Shown here one piece after another: positions 11,828 through 22,878 of a DNA stretch of 64,000 nt. Every line of letters starts with the position of its first letter. Position 1 is the stretch's first letter. The notes under the pieces are model-generated. The model saw only the letters and a list, made by a program, of their open reading frames with translations. It searched no databases and was not told the DNA's origin. Source of the DNA: Ampelocalamus luodianensis (taxonomy: Eukaryota; Streptophyta; Magnoliopsida; Poales; Poaceae); contig CM070623.1 of assembly GCA_036346255.1 (NCBI GenBank), positions 23,256,875 to 23,320,874 of the forward strand, in the 5' to 3' direction. A program made the translations under genes and the position numbers.

Positions 11828-12972
11828 TGTAACATCCCCAATTTCAACTTGTGTTGTAAGTGTAAGAAAATGAGTAGAAATTAAAACTTTTTCTTACATC
11901 ATGTATTTCTGTGTGTACTAAACAATTATTGTACAAGAGTATGGAAATACAAAGTCACAAGTCTGTTGATCCAAATCTTGATCCTCCAAAAACAATCTTG
12001 TCCAATCTTGTGATCCTTTTGGAAATATTTTTCCTAAGTTCTTGGGATGGTTGGTGACCCCTCAAAAATTTCACAATTTTAGAAATTGTTCGAATATTTT
12101 TAAGGGGTCATCAAACTTGTTTGACTTGTAGTCAAACCCTAGCTCAAAGCATTGTATAATTTACGGAGAAAATGCTCGGCACAAAACTCCTAAAAATTTT
12201 ATACAAGGTCCAACTCGAGGTTAGCAAGCTCTTGTCAAGATTTCATAGAATTTGGAGCTAGTTTGCTAGCTCTAAAAGTCCCTTCAAGATCCCGGTTCCA
12301 ATTTAAACCCTAAACCAGTGTCGACCTCCGGTCTTGGTCACACGGCACGCTTGAGCCGTGTCGGGCTCGGTCGAGGTTGGGCGCAGTGAGTGCAGGCCAT
12401 TGGATTTTCAAATCAGGCGCTCAAAGACCTCCTCGGGTCTTTGTAAAGGACCTCCCACCCGCACGACCTCCTCGGGTTCTTTTACAAAGACAACCCTCGA
12501 GGGCCTCCCGGGACCTCCTTTGCACCTTTGCAAAGACCACCTGGCGACCTCCTCGACCTCCACGACCACCCCTAGCGCTTGGGTGATCTTGAGCCGTCCA
12601 TCTTGAGATCGTGGCTCGGACCTCCCTAAGTGTTAGGACCTCTAATACTTAGCCCAAAATCGGGCCTTGGTTTCAATCCAACGACTCACGACCTCCTGGT
12701 GGAGCTCGTGATTTAGCCGTTGAGTTCATTTGACCAGTCTTCCCTATTTCTCTCATCATGTCGGGTGGGCACAGGCATTATCAATTTTTGTGCGTGGCGG
12801 TGGGAGGCGGTGCCTTGTCAACTCTAGGGTGACAAGCGGCTATGTCTGCCAACATTAAATGTCTGCGGCACCTTTGCTCAAAAGTCACCACGACACTGCT
12901 CCCATCATGTCGTTGATGCCCTAGCTCAGGTGCACCAGTGGGTGTGACCTTGTTTTCATTTTTGGCGCTCGG

Positions 12973-12981
12973 CTATATATG
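12973..12981 (+). promoter_or_regulatory. TATA box of LTR C
   Basis: CTATATATG, about 1.15 kb from the LTR start, followed ~35 bp later by pyrimidine-rich leader sequence shared with copy F (CTATAAAAG at 30148). It implies U3 of ~1.1 kb and R plus U5 of ~4 kb. Confidence 0.55.
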
Positions 12982-13759
12982 GATCCCGGCATCTCCCTTA
13001 AGTTTCTTTGGATCCATTCTTGCACCCCTAGTTTCTTCCTCTGCTCTTGAGCTCAAGTCACCCGAAAGCCTCTGTCACCATTGCTCGACCTTGGAGCTCT
13101 CCGTGACCCTTGAGCTCCAGGTGGTTCATTATTGCAATTTTGGCTAATCCTTTTGTTCTCTTGGTCACCTCGAGCCTCTCGACTTGCTTTGTTTGACCTT
13201 CACAGAGGTTGATAAAGTAGGGCGTGTGGTTACGTGGCGGGAGCGTCGTCTTCTTCACCTCGTGACCTCCACCTTCACCGAGCTCTTGCGGCCACCTCTA
13301 GCTCCCTCCATTCCACTAGTCGGTATTTCATATCGGAAATCCCTATTCTTTTAGACCTCTTCGGTTTTTCGATTTAGTAGTAATTGGTCCCGGCGGTTAT
13401 CTCGGTTAGCCGCGGTTGGTGGTCTTTATGGTGTAGTTTTGGCACCCTTAGGTCCTCCGTCCTATTGGAGCTCATTCGTGCCTTTGGTTTCCGCCGACGA
13501 GGTCCACATCGCCGCGGCAAGCTCCGTGTGCACGCTTCGGGTTTTGTCGGTTCAAAACCTCCGTTTCGTCATATTCTTAGGACCACTTTAATGCTCAAAT
13601 CATTGCTCATCATTGGTGCATTAATTGTGTCCTAATTTGTCCGTGGAGTCAGCAGCGTGTGGGCCATGGGTTTAGAATTAAAGTTTGGAAATCATTAAGT
13701 GTCCCTTTTAGTTTCATTTATTGTCAATCATCTGGAGCATTTAATTTGTCTTAACCGCG

Positions 13760-14790
13760 CCTTTTGTCGTTGTCAGGAGGTCTGCGCCATTAAAACCACT
13801 CCGGGACCTCCCGCCAAATCTGGCCGTTAAAGACCTCCGTGAGGTTAAATCCCAGCCGCTAGGATCACCCTCCTCCTTGGGGTTCTTTTGCAAAGACCTC
13901 CTTGAGGTCCTCTGTGCGAAAAGGTCACCCGGTCGTTTTTGTCAAAACCGCCCTCTCGGACCTCCTTGGGGTCCTCTTTGCAAAAGTCCTTCCTTAGTCG
14001 TTTGAAAAACCACCTGAGCCACCCCACCAGGTCCTCTTGTGCAAAGACCACCTGGTCATTTGTAAAGAGAACCTTCAAAACTACGTTTAGGGTCCTCTTT
14101 GCAAAAAGACCACCTCGGCCCTTTGTGAAGAAGTCGTAGGACCTCCTCCGCTCGAGATCTGGACCGTTCATGACCTCCCCACGGAGATCGAACCATCCAG
14201 ACCTCTCTCTGTTGAACACCTGTCGCGTAGGACCTCCCCGCGAAGATCACGGCCATCCATGACCTCCTCGGTGAGATCCCAGCCATCCTCATGTCTCTCT
14301 GCTAACTAGCCGTCCCGACCTCCCTCGCTTCCATCTTAGCCGTTCACGACCTCCCCCTGGAAATCGTGACCGTCTAGGACCTCCTTTAGCTCTGTAGCTT
14401 TAGGACCTCCTCCTCTGGTCTAAACCGTTAGATCTAGATCTAACGGCTAAGACCTCCCTCCGTAGACTTAACCCTAGGACCTCCTAAGGAGGTCAGGACC
14501 GTCAGATCTTGATCTAACGATCCCGACCACCTTTAGGCGCGAGGACCTCCTCGTGGAGCTCGGAGCCGCCAGATCCAGATCTGATGGCCACGACCTCCCT
14601 AGTGCGCGAGGAGCTCCTTCGCGGGTGCTGTGCATCCAGTGGTCGGAGCCGTTGGATTCAATATCAACGGCTAAGACCTCTCCTAGGCGCGGCAAGGTCT
14701 TTGCGCCCAGGAGCTCGTGTAGGTTTTAGCATCTGAGATCGTGAGCCGTGCGATCTTGGATCAACGGCCCACGACCTCCCGATTTTATGG
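13760..14790 (+). repeat. GACCTCC / AGATCT degenerate array in LTR C
   Basis: More than twenty GACCTCC or GGTCCTCTTTGCAAAGACC-like motifs at 25-45 bp spacing alternate with (A/G)GATCT and GACCGTT/GCCGTC blocks. The same design is seen in D (minus, 23590-24560), E (41160-41990), F (49210-49510) and, upstream of the TATA box, at 12420-12740. Confidence 0.75.
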
Positions 14791-15634
14791 GTTTTCGAGT
14801 TTTAGTCCGTGAAGCTTTTATTTGCACATATTAATTGTTTTAAACTTCAAAATTTTATAACTTTTTCTCTGTAGCTCCAAATTTGACAAACTAAAGTTCT
14901 ATAAATGCATCTGTTAAAGTACTTTAGCTTAGTATAGGTTTTCTGTGAGTCTTTAATCTGAAATTAATCATGTCTTAGATCTAAAACTTAGAAAAATCAT
15001 AACTAAATCATTTTAACTCCAAATGACCTGAAGTTTTATATGGGTTACCACTATACCAGAGGTAGCTACCATAAAAGTTTCAGCTTCAAAATCTTTCTAG
15101 AAAATATTTTTGCTACAGATGCTAATTATGGCAAAATTAGGTTTTTAGAGAATATCTTTTGCACCACAAATCCAAATTAAGTTTTTCCGTTTCTATGTCT
15201 AGGTATGTTCGTATTTTACCTTGTGTATAAATTTCGTCACATTTGGATAATTTTGCTTGCTCTTTTGTTTAAGTGTTGCTCGTCTTATTGGTTGTTTTAG
15301 CTCTTTTCGCTTAGGATTCGATATTTGCGGTAATCCCGAAACGACCCTCCGCAACAAATTGAGCAACGACAAGCGAACAGCGGTTTGATCATTTCCATTG
15401 ATCCCATTACTTTTAAAGTCTAATATTTTGTTTAACTTCTATGTATGCATTGCTATTTTGTTGTTAAATTGATTAGTTAATCCTCTAGTTGCATAATCTG
15501 TAGGTAAATAATTATCCTCTACTACAGAGCCTAGGTTATTTCTTTGTGATTAGAGTTCGTTGGATGAGCTCTTGTCACTTAGTAGATTTCGAATAAATAT
15601 TGCTTAGCCATGCCTAGTATCGGTAGTATTGGGC

Positions 15635-15657
15635 GATCATCGACTTAGTCGGTGATC
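15635..15657 (+). other. Conserved LTR hairpin (copy C form)
   Basis: Arm GATCATCGAC, loop TTA, arm GTCGGTGATC, identical to copy A. Confidence 0.65.
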
Positions 15658-16554
15658 TTGATCACAACTACTTATACTACTCCATTATGTCCAACCCTTG
15701 TGTTTTATTGATTTACAAATCAAAAGCGAAAACAAAACTATATCTTGACTTGGGCACAATGGTATGTTGATGTGATCGGTTGGGTGTGTGGAATGGTGCC
15801 TAAGTCCCTAAGGACCGAGTTACTTGTGCCATTGATCCAAGCAATTGTGCGTGCTAACCACACGAGGGGATATGGGACCTCTCTTGACTAAGTACTTTGG
15901 GAGGTGTTAATTATGAGGTGGTCAGGTGGGTGTGTGCGTGTGTGTGTTTGTGGTGTGCGAGGAGCATTAGCTGTCCGGTTAGGGTGTCTAATGTATCCTT
16001 CTCCGTGGGTTCTGGCTCTTAATTAGCATCGTCCATTGGAAGCGTCTTGTAGACTTAGCCGTGCACGCATACCAAAGAAGTATGCTAACAGTGGTGGTGG
16101 AAAGCGGTCTATCGTGTGGGTACATTGGTACACCCCTGCGAGTTAAAACTATTCGAATAGCCTCGTCCTAGGTTATGGACACGCTTGGTTATTTCCCACA
16201 AGAACTAGACTACAACCTTTTAAAAACTTAAACTTGACATGGGTGGTATGAAGGGTACTTCATGCTATTGTTGTGGTGACTATGGGTTAGTCACTTCTAG
16301 GTTGGTGTTGTTCTCTATCTATGTTATTATTGTCTCTCTTTTATTTGAACAATAAAAGTTAATTGCAAACTTGCTTTGAATCTATTACCTTATTGTAAAT
16401 GAAAACTTGCTTTATGTTTGAAAATAAGTCCAAAGCCTCATCCACTTAAATAAAGCTTGCATGTAGTTAATTATAGTTCTTATATCTCACGTCAGTCTTG
16501 CGAGTACAAAAACAAGTTTTGTACTCATCCGCTGCTTAATATTAATTGTTGCAG

Positions 16555-16610
16555 AGGAAGAAGGTGAGCCCCAAGGGCCTCACTTTTGTGAGTGTGTTGG
16601 TATTTGTTTG
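16555..16610 (+). other. Exon-like block 3 in LTR C
   Basis: After TTGTTGCAG the frame reads EEGEPQGPHFCE, as in copy A (from 1053). Downstream the frame differs by small indels. The equivalent exon-like block 2 in this copy (around 15317-15365) is broken. Confidence 0.4.
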
Positions 16611-16957
16611 GGACGATTAGCTTGGCGGTCCGGTTGGTTGCCTTGTGGGTAAAGGCACACCGATTGGCTTTTGTTCATCGCCATCTTATGGCCATTTTGC
16701 TTCAGCTGTGTATTTACTTACCTTTATGAATTTTGGCAGTGGCCTCTCTTTTGTAATAACTCTCTTATATTATCTATGTCTTTCGATTTGTTGCTTTTGC
16801 TTGGCTCTATGTGTATGAATGGAATTGATGCATGATTTTGTAACGGGTGTGTATACATTTCCAGGAAGTATACATATCTCGAGGCTTAGTTTATTTGATT
16901 TGTCTGTTAGGACCAAGTGGATGGTTAAACAGTGCAAGCCAATAAACCGAGTCCTCA

Positions 16958-17540
16958 CCGGTGGCGCTCATGTGCGGTGCCGGGCGCTCGGAGTGCGGCC
17001 GAGTGCTCGGGCGCTAGATAGATGCCGGGCGCTCATGGGCAATCGGGTGCCGGGCGCTCAGTGCGGCCGGGTGCGGGCGCTAGATAGATGCCCGGCGCTC
17101 AAGTGCGGCCGGTGCGAGCGCTAGATAGGTGTCGGGCGCTCATGGCGGCGGGTGCGGGCGCTCATGTGCAGTGCGGGGCGCCAGTGCGGCCGGTGCCAAG
17201 CGCTAGATAGATTGCCGAGCGCTCATGGGCGATTGGGTGCGGGCGCTCATGTGCAGTGTCGGCGCTCGAGTGCAGCCGGTGCGAGCGCTAGATAGATTGC
17301 TGGCGCTCATGGGCAGCCGGTGCGAGGCGCTCACGTGCGGTGCCGAGTGCTCAAGTGCGCCGGGTGCGGGGCGCTCATGTGCGGTGCGGGCGCTCAAGTG
17401 CAGCCGGGTGCCAGGCGCTAGATAGATTGCCAGGGCGCTCATGGGCAGCTGGGTGCCAGGGCGCTCATGTGCAGATTGGCAGGGCGCTAGATAGATTACC
17501 AAGGCGGTCATGGGCAGCCTGGTGACAGGGCGCTCATGTG
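16958..17540 (+). repeat. GC-rich tandem array, right half
   Basis: Continuation of the 11440-11827 array. CTAGATAG(A/G)T boxes lie at 17014, 17080, 17121, 17203, 17288, 17418 and 17488, between GGGCGCTCATG(T/G)GC units. Towards the right the unit becomes GCCAGGGCGCTCATG, the form found through the rest of the island. Confidence 0.85.
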
Positions 17541-17799
17541 CGCTATGGAATTTGTCTGATCCTTAGCGACACCACTTTGTTCAGAGCACTCCTGCTCCCT
17601 TGTCTTGGTTTGTGTTGGTCCCACTGGAGAGCCTCCAAGCAGCGCACCTGGTTCTGATGTTTTCACGTGAATGCATGTGAGCCATTGGATGAGAGTATTC
17701 ATGTGAAATAGTGAAGGCTATTTAATGCAAGCAGGTGCCAAGGTGCCCAGCCGTGGGAATCCAAGGCGAACCCATTTTCTTCTTCGGTTTTGCTAATTT
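17541..17799. other. Unassigned non-repeat segment
   Basis: Moderate-GC sequence between the tandem array and the MITE-like palindrome. Minus-strand open frames exist, but I recognise no domain. Confidence 0.3.
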
Positions 17800-17981
17800 T
17801 AAGTTGCCTGAAATTTTCTTAAGTTTAAGTCACTTATTGTGACCCTTCGATTTGTGTAGAGATTGGTGTGTCATATGATTGCCATATGATTGGATATTGA
17901 TCTAATAGATGTCATATGATTATATATTGATCCAATGGTCATAACAGGTGACTTAAACATAAGAAAATTTCAGGCAACTTA
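17800..17981. mobile_element. MITE-like palindromic element, ~182 bp
   Basis: The two ends form an inverted repeat of about 50 bp: TAAGTTGCCTGAAATTTTCT at 17800 is matched by its complement ending at 17981, and pairing continues through GTTTAAGTCAC and TATGACC with few mismatches. The AT-rich centre holds a direct repeat of TCATATGATT...ATATTGATC(T/C)AAT. No clear target duplication and no transposase, so the superfamily is not assigned. Confidence 0.7.
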
Positions 17982-18074
17982 TGAATAGACTGTCCCGGGG
18001 CGCAGCAAGGCACGGGCGTCATGGGGACGTAGGGTGTCCCGAGTGCACCCGGCGCAGGGCGCACGAGGGTGCTG
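17982..18074. repeat. GC-rich joint sequence before the carrier fragment
   Basis: CGGGGCGCAGCAAGGC...GGCGCAGGGCGC: island-type repeat bordering the captured phosphate-carrier fragment. The coding similarity stops abruptly here. Confidence 0.5.
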
Positions 18075-18437
18075 CGCAATATGTTAACTTCCTCCAATTC
18101 ACGAGGAAGCCCTCCACTCGTTGGCAATCCGATCAATATCTTAATTGTATCACAGAAGAACCATTGCATGGTTATGACGGGTCCAACAAGGGTGATCCGA
18201 ATAGGTAGGCTTCTTGCGAACAGACCACGAAATCCAATGCTTTTCACGACATGTATGATATTATTAGTCTTTTTGTTGTACAGAGATGAGACAATGTTAT
18301 CTGCCAGATTTGAAACAACAGCACCAGAGATATAGCCAGCTAGATAAGTAGCACCAAGCTGCTGCACTGTTGAACAATCCTCCTATTTCATTTGAATGAC
18401 TCTTTGATATAGGAAGTCCACGGTATGCTCAAATGTC
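18075..18437 (-). pseudogene. Captured fragment of a mitochondrial phosphate carrier
   Basis: The minus-strand frame reads TFEHTVDFLYQRVIQMK, an in-frame TAG (18383-18385), then QQLGATYLAGYISGAVVSN, LADNIVSSLYNKK, GFRGLFARSLPIRITLVGP and MQWFFCDTIKILIGLPTSGG. This is the C-terminal third of the plant mitochondrial phosphate transporter, a six-helix carrier family member (ADN..VSSLYN and GLF.R.LP.RI blocks). The fragment has no carrier N-terminus and is bounded on both sides by GC-rich repeat. It is uninterrupted apart from the one stop, so it was probably captured as processed or exon DNA fairly recently. Family call from motif memory. Confidence 0.75.
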
Positions 18438-18459
18438 GAAAACATTAGCATAGAACATG

Positions 18460-18780
18460 GAAGATTCCATCCCCAAAGCGATGAAAGTCCCTGAGGTCGC
18501 GACGGTGCGAGGTCCCGAGGCCGCGAGGCACAAGGGCTTGATGCCGTGAGGGCGCGAGGCCCCGAGGCAAGAGGGCTCGATGCCGTGAGGGGGCGAGGGC
18601 ACGAGGGCGCGAGGCCTCGAGACGCGAGACCCTGAGGCGTGAGGGCTCGAGGGCGCGAGGCCCCCGAGGCCGCGAGGCGCGAGGGCTCAACGGCGCGGGG
18701 GTGCGGCTGCCATGGCGCTTGGGCATGGTTGCCGGGGCGCAGGCGCTAGGGCATTTTGGTGCGCATTCCCGTTTACGCTC
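18460..18780. repeat. GC-rich CGAGGC-type low-complexity repeat
   Basis: A run of short degenerate units (GGCGCGAGGC, CGAGGGCTCGA, GATGCCGTGAGGG). Long open frames here are compositional. It separates the two captured gene fragments. Confidence 0.7.
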
Positions 18781-18794
18781 GTGCACTTGTGAAC

Positions 18795-18936
18795 AACAAT
18801 GGTGTTTATTGAGACCAAGTCCTTCTGAAGAATAGCATGAAATACATTACTTACACTCGGTACGTCTCTTTACTTGGCATATATGTCCACCAAGCTGTTG
18901 GCCACGTACAAGTAGGATGCAAAACCGCCAACATCT
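18795..18936 (-). pseudogene. Captured fragment of a pentatricopeptide repeat (PPR) protein
   Basis: The minus-strand frame reads GFASYLYVANSLVDIYAK, an in-frame TAA, then RDVPSVSNVFHAILQKDLVS and INTIVV. This is one PPR unit of the plant 'YVANSLVDMYAKCG...ARKVF..M..KDLVSWN' type, normally an organellar RNA-binding protein with many such units. Only ~47 codons are present, flanked by GC-rich repeat. It lies on the same strand as the phosphate-carrier fragment, as if both were captured into one chimeric element. Confidence 0.7.
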
Positions 18937-20760
18937 TGCGAGGCGCAGGGCTGCCGGGGCGTGCCAGGCGGGGCGCGGCTGCCAGGGCGAGGCCTCACGG
19001 GGTGGAGGCGCTACGGAATGCCGGGCGCACGAGGCGTGGGAGCGCGAGGCGCGTGAGGCGCAGGGCCATGGTCAGCAGAGAGGAGGCCCTAGCATATGCA
19101 TGATTGCATGCATACACTAAACAACTAGTTGATGATGAGGGATGTACGTGCATGCATGGGAGTGCTAGTAGAGCAGTCTTTGGGAGTAGTTTGCATGCAG
19201 CTGAGTAGGTAGCTAGCCAATGCATGTGTATTGCACATAGACTGATCTAGTCGACTACATGTTATCTAGTCGTTGCAGTTGCATGTAGTTTGCATGGAGA
19301 GTGCATGCGCATGTTGCGGGTAGGAAAATGGGAGAGGGCTCTCTCTTGCATGCATGCAGAGAGTGTGGGTGTGTATGGGCGCAAGTCGCGTGAGGCCGAG
19401 TGCCAGGGCGCTCCATGGGCGTGCGTGCTAGGGCGCAGGGCACTTCGGTTTGGAAACTTCGCGTGAGAACACCTCCCGTGGGCCGTGGGACCCGTTGTTC
19501 CCTGTCTTCACGTACAGCACGTAGAGCACTTCTAGTCTTCCCTTTCTTCCGGAGATAAAACTGTGTCTTTTCTAGTCTTCCTTTTCACGTGAGAATGCAT
19601 GCAAGAGCCCTGGAGATTTGTGCCAGGGCGTATGGAGAGCACTAAGGCACATGCAAGAGAAGCACTAAGGCGCATGCAAGAGAACTAAGGCGCTGGTGGC
19701 AGGTTGTAGGGCGTCGAGCGCCGGTGGCAGGGCGTAGGCTGCCTGACTGCCAGGGCGCTAGGGCCCTGGTGGCAGGGCGTCTGGTGCTTGGCTGCCAGGG
19801 CGTCAGGCGCCTGGAGGAAGGGCGCTGTGGTGCGTAGGGCGCCGCGAGGGCACGAGGCCGCACCGAGGGCGTGAGGCCGCCACGAGGGTGCGAGGGCCTG
19901 TTCTTTTGTTTTATTTTTAGCATGAGAGTAGGATGTCGCTTTCATGAGGTTCTGTGATAGGGCGCACGGGCGCGTGCACTGGGGAGCCGGGCTTCGTTGC
20001 GGGGCGCTCACCGCCGAAAATGCAGGGCGCTCGGGATCAAGGTTCTACCAAGGGCGCTCCACTGCTGGGCGCAGGGCGCTTCCCACCTGGGCACTCTGCC
20101 GCAGGACGCTGGCTGCCGGGTGAGAGGCGCGCAACCGCAGGGCACAGGGCGCTTCCCGCCTGGGCGCTCCGCGGCCGGGCGCTAGCTGCTGGGTGAGACT
20201 TGAGAGGCGTGCAACTGCAGGGCACAACACTCATTGGGCACAATGTGAATCACCATACGTATGTGCATACTTTACCAATGTTGGCTATGCATGCCACGTC
20301 CATCCTTGGCTGGTGAGTGCTATATGGCTATCAAGACATATGGTCAGCATAATTTGTGGAAATCAATAGGGTAGGTTCACTTCAGCCGACCCTCTTTTTC
20401 TTTATTAATTATTTTTAGCAAGTTTGCCAGGGCGCTTGGTTGCCATGTGACGGTGCGCAGGGCGTCGAGCACCGGGCGTTGGTGGCAGGGCGCCAGGTGC
20501 CTGTGGCAGGGTGCCGATGGCCAGGCGCCGACGCGAAGGTCTTTCGGACACGACGCGAAGGTGCCCCGAGGCCAACATCGGGCGGAGGCGAGGTGGCCCG
20601 AGGTCGACAAAGGTGCAGCGGTTGCACAAAGCCGGCGTGAAAGTGCCCCGAGGCCGGGGCTCGGGTGGAGGCGAGGTGGTAGGATTCCTCAACACTACTA
20701 GCTCCTCTATCCCTTGGGTGCCCGTAAGGGCGCCCGACGGCCAAGAAGAGTGCTGAGGTC
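18937..20760. repeat. GC-rich repeat island with GCCAGGGCGC motifs
   Basis: Dispersed units of GCCAGGGCGC, GGGCGCAGGGC, GCGAGGCGC and GGTGGCAGGGCGT at 18937-19080, 19400-19440, 19620-20240 and 20420-20660. Between them are TGCATGCATG-rich stretches (19100-19360) and short AT-rich spacers. Near-duplicates occur: GCGCTTCCCACCTGGGC at 20077 and GCGCTTCCCGCCTGGGC at 20148. No gene recognised. Confidence 0.6.
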
Positions 20761-21164
20761 TTGTATCCTGTTGACAAGTATGCTTGCTGCGGTATGTTGG
20801 CGATATTTTTTCTTAACGTGCACTTAGCAGGGCATTTTTTCCAGCGCCAAAGACTTGGCCAAATTTTGGCTTGATAGGAATGCAGACGCTCGAGATTTAG
20901 CCAAATTCTGACTCGATGCAGCGCGAGGCACAAGGGCTAAGGAATACACGCAAGAGTCCCTACGACTTAGCCAATTTTGGCTTAAAAGGCACGCGGGCGC
21001 TCAAAGACTTAGACTAATTTTGCGCTTCATATCGCGTGAGTGCTCCATACAAGGGCGGGTACCAAATTGCCGCTTCTCGTTGGCCCTTCGCATGGGGTGG
21101 TTTTTGTTGTTCCATTCCTGAAGGTGAAGTATTGGATGCAAGGCCCCCCACCGAGGCATGAAAG
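20761..21164. other. Island margin with repeated GACTTAGCCAATTTTGGCTT blocks
   Basis: Three variants of GACTTGGCCAAATTTTGGCTTGATAGG occur at ~20850, ~20895 and ~20965. Each contains a short inverted repeat (GCCAAATTTTGGC). No gene. Confidence 0.5.
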
Positions 21165-21248
21165 GCGAAGTCGTGGACACGCGACCGCCCTGCTGAGGCA
21201 TAGCCTTCGAGGCGGGTGGCGTGTTGGAGCGATTCCTGTGGAGGCGAA
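21165..21248 (+). repeat. 79-bp tandem repeat, copy 1
   Basis: Unit GCGAAGTC(G/C)...CCGCCCTGC(T/C)GAGGCATAGCCTTCGAGGCGGGTGGCG...GTGGAG. LTR D inserted at the start of the next unit, so copies 2 and 3 lie at 26350-26505. Confidence 0.85.
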
Positions 21249-21589
21249 TGTGAGGACCGAATATTTAACTAGTAACACTTAACCTCCAAATGGTTCTAGC
21301 GTTACTAATTAAACATTCTAAGCCTCGATGGACATATGCTTCCCAGAATTGCAGCATATGCACATCATCACAAAATTACACATCATTTCCATACAACATA
21401 CATCACTAAGTTCAACAACGACATATATAAAGTAAAGTTATTACAAAAGAGCCGACCGGCCAAATAGAACAATAAACAAGAATGACAGCGGAAGCAAAAG
21501 GTGCCATAAGATGGCTAGAACAAAAGTCGATCGGTTAGCCACACCACCCACAAGGCAACCGACCAGGCCGCCAAGCTAGGCGCCTCTCG

Positions 21590-21641
21590 CTACTACCACG
21601 ACTAACTCACGAGTGAGGCCCCTCAAGCTCACCTTCTTCCT
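21590..21641 (-). other. Exon-like block 3 in LTR D
   Basis: After TTGTTGCAG the minus strand reads EEGELEGPH, then a 2-base loss relative to E breaks the FCEL part. The acceptor is intact. Confidence 0.4.
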
Positions 21642-22542
21642 CTGCAACAATTACATTTAAGCAAGATAACTGAGTACACAAGGTACTCGCAAGACTGACG
21701 TGTGGAATAGCAGACCTGTTCATAAACTACATGCAAGCTTATTTAGGTGGAGATTGTATATCTCATTTTGCATAAAGCCAACTTTATTTGCAATAATGTA
21801 ATACATTTGAAAGCAAGTTTACAAATAAATTTTAATGTTGAAGGTAACAGCGAAAATAATGACAAATACAAGTAGCCACCTAGAAGTGACTATCCCAATA
21901 GCCACCACAACATAGCACGAATCCCCGATTCGTACCACCCATCAAGTTTTAATTAAAAGGTTGTAGTCTAACTCTTGAAAGACCTTGCCAAGCGTGTCCA
22001 TAACCTAGGATGAGGCTATTCGAATAGTTTTAACCCTGCAGGGGTGTACCAATGTACCCACACTTCGCATCGCCTTTAAGCCACAAAGCACACTGCTGAA
22101 GGTATGCGGCGCGCTAAGTCCTCTGAGGCGCTTTCCAATATTGTGCATTGACTACGAGCCGCTCGTATGGATAGAAACCCATACGCTTACATTGCAAGCC
22201 GAAAGACAACAAATCCCATCACGGGTGAAGTCTTTCGGACACTACAATGCTCCCAACACCATCCCTCCTGCGACTCCCTGCGACCCGAAGCCAATACACG
22301 CCAAAGTACTAAGTCAAGAGAGGTCCCATACCCTCTAGTGTGGTTAGCACGCTGAAATGCTTGGTTTAGTGTAACAAGATGTTCGGTCCTTGTTGACCCG
22401 GGCACCATTCGAGTCACACCCAAAATCACACCATCTTACCATTGTGCCCAAGTCTAAATCATTTAGTTTTCAGTTTTAGTTTTCATAAGTAGACATGGCA
22501 CAAGGCTGAAATCATAAATTATAATAAGTTTTATGTGATCAA

Positions 22543-22564
22543 GGTTATCGACAAGTCGATAACC
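22543..22564 (-). other. Conserved LTR hairpin (copy D form)
   Basis: Arm GGTTATCGAC, loop AA, arm GTCGATAACC, perfect and identical to copy B. Confidence 0.65.
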
Positions 22565-22818
22565 GCCCATTTCTACCGGAAGCTAAGCATGGCTAAGCAA
22601 TTAATTCGCAACTACTAAGTGACAAGAGCTCATCCACGAACTCTAAATCACAGCAATAACCTAGGCTCACGGTAGTAGAGGATAATCATTTGCTAAGGAA
22701 ATGCATCTACTAGGCCAACTAACGACAATAGTTTAACACAAAGTAGCAATGCATACATAGAAGTTGTAATCAACATAAATACTTAAAATACTGGGATTAA
22801 CATGATCAAACTACTTGC

Positions 22819-22878
22819 CTTGCTGGGATTGGTCTTGCTGCAGAGGGGAGTGCTCAGGTTCAAAGTTCTCTTCGGAAC
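22819..22878 (-). other. Exon-like block 2 in LTR D (60 nt)
   Basis: Minus strand: begins after CGCGTTAG and ends CAGCAAG before GCAAGTAG (a GC-type donor). It reads SEENFEPEHSPLQQDQSQQ and then joins block 3 in frame through a split Glu codon. Confidence 0.45.

Larger units (their letters stand above)
11828..16957 (+). mobile_element. Solo LTR C (L5 family), ~5.13 kb
   Basis: Begins TGTAACATCC at 11828 and ends GTCCTCAC near 16957. No primer site, gag or second LTR follows. Both sides are the same GC-rich tandem array, so a single LTR sits at one insertion point. The flanks (GGTGCGA before, CCGGTGG after) do not give a clean 5-bp duplication, perhaps because of indels in the repeat. It contains the TATA box, the GACCTCC array (two blocks), the hairpin and exon-like block 3. 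A decayed part (15900-16100) includes a GTGTGT run. Confidence 0.85.

Noticed and set aside
15900..15960. GTGTGT run as a microsatellite gene feature
   Set aside because: Local decay inside LTR C; short and absent at the same place in other copies.
11823..16962. Clean 5-bp target duplication for LTR C
   Set aside because: TGCGA before and CCGGT/GGTGG after do not match. The tandem-repeat flanks prevent an unambiguous call, so only the shared array on both sides is used as evidence.
18445..20933. Arg/Ala/Pro-rich open frames in the GC-rich island
   Set aside because: Low-complexity repeat translated in different frames; no conserved motif except the two captured fragments reported separately.
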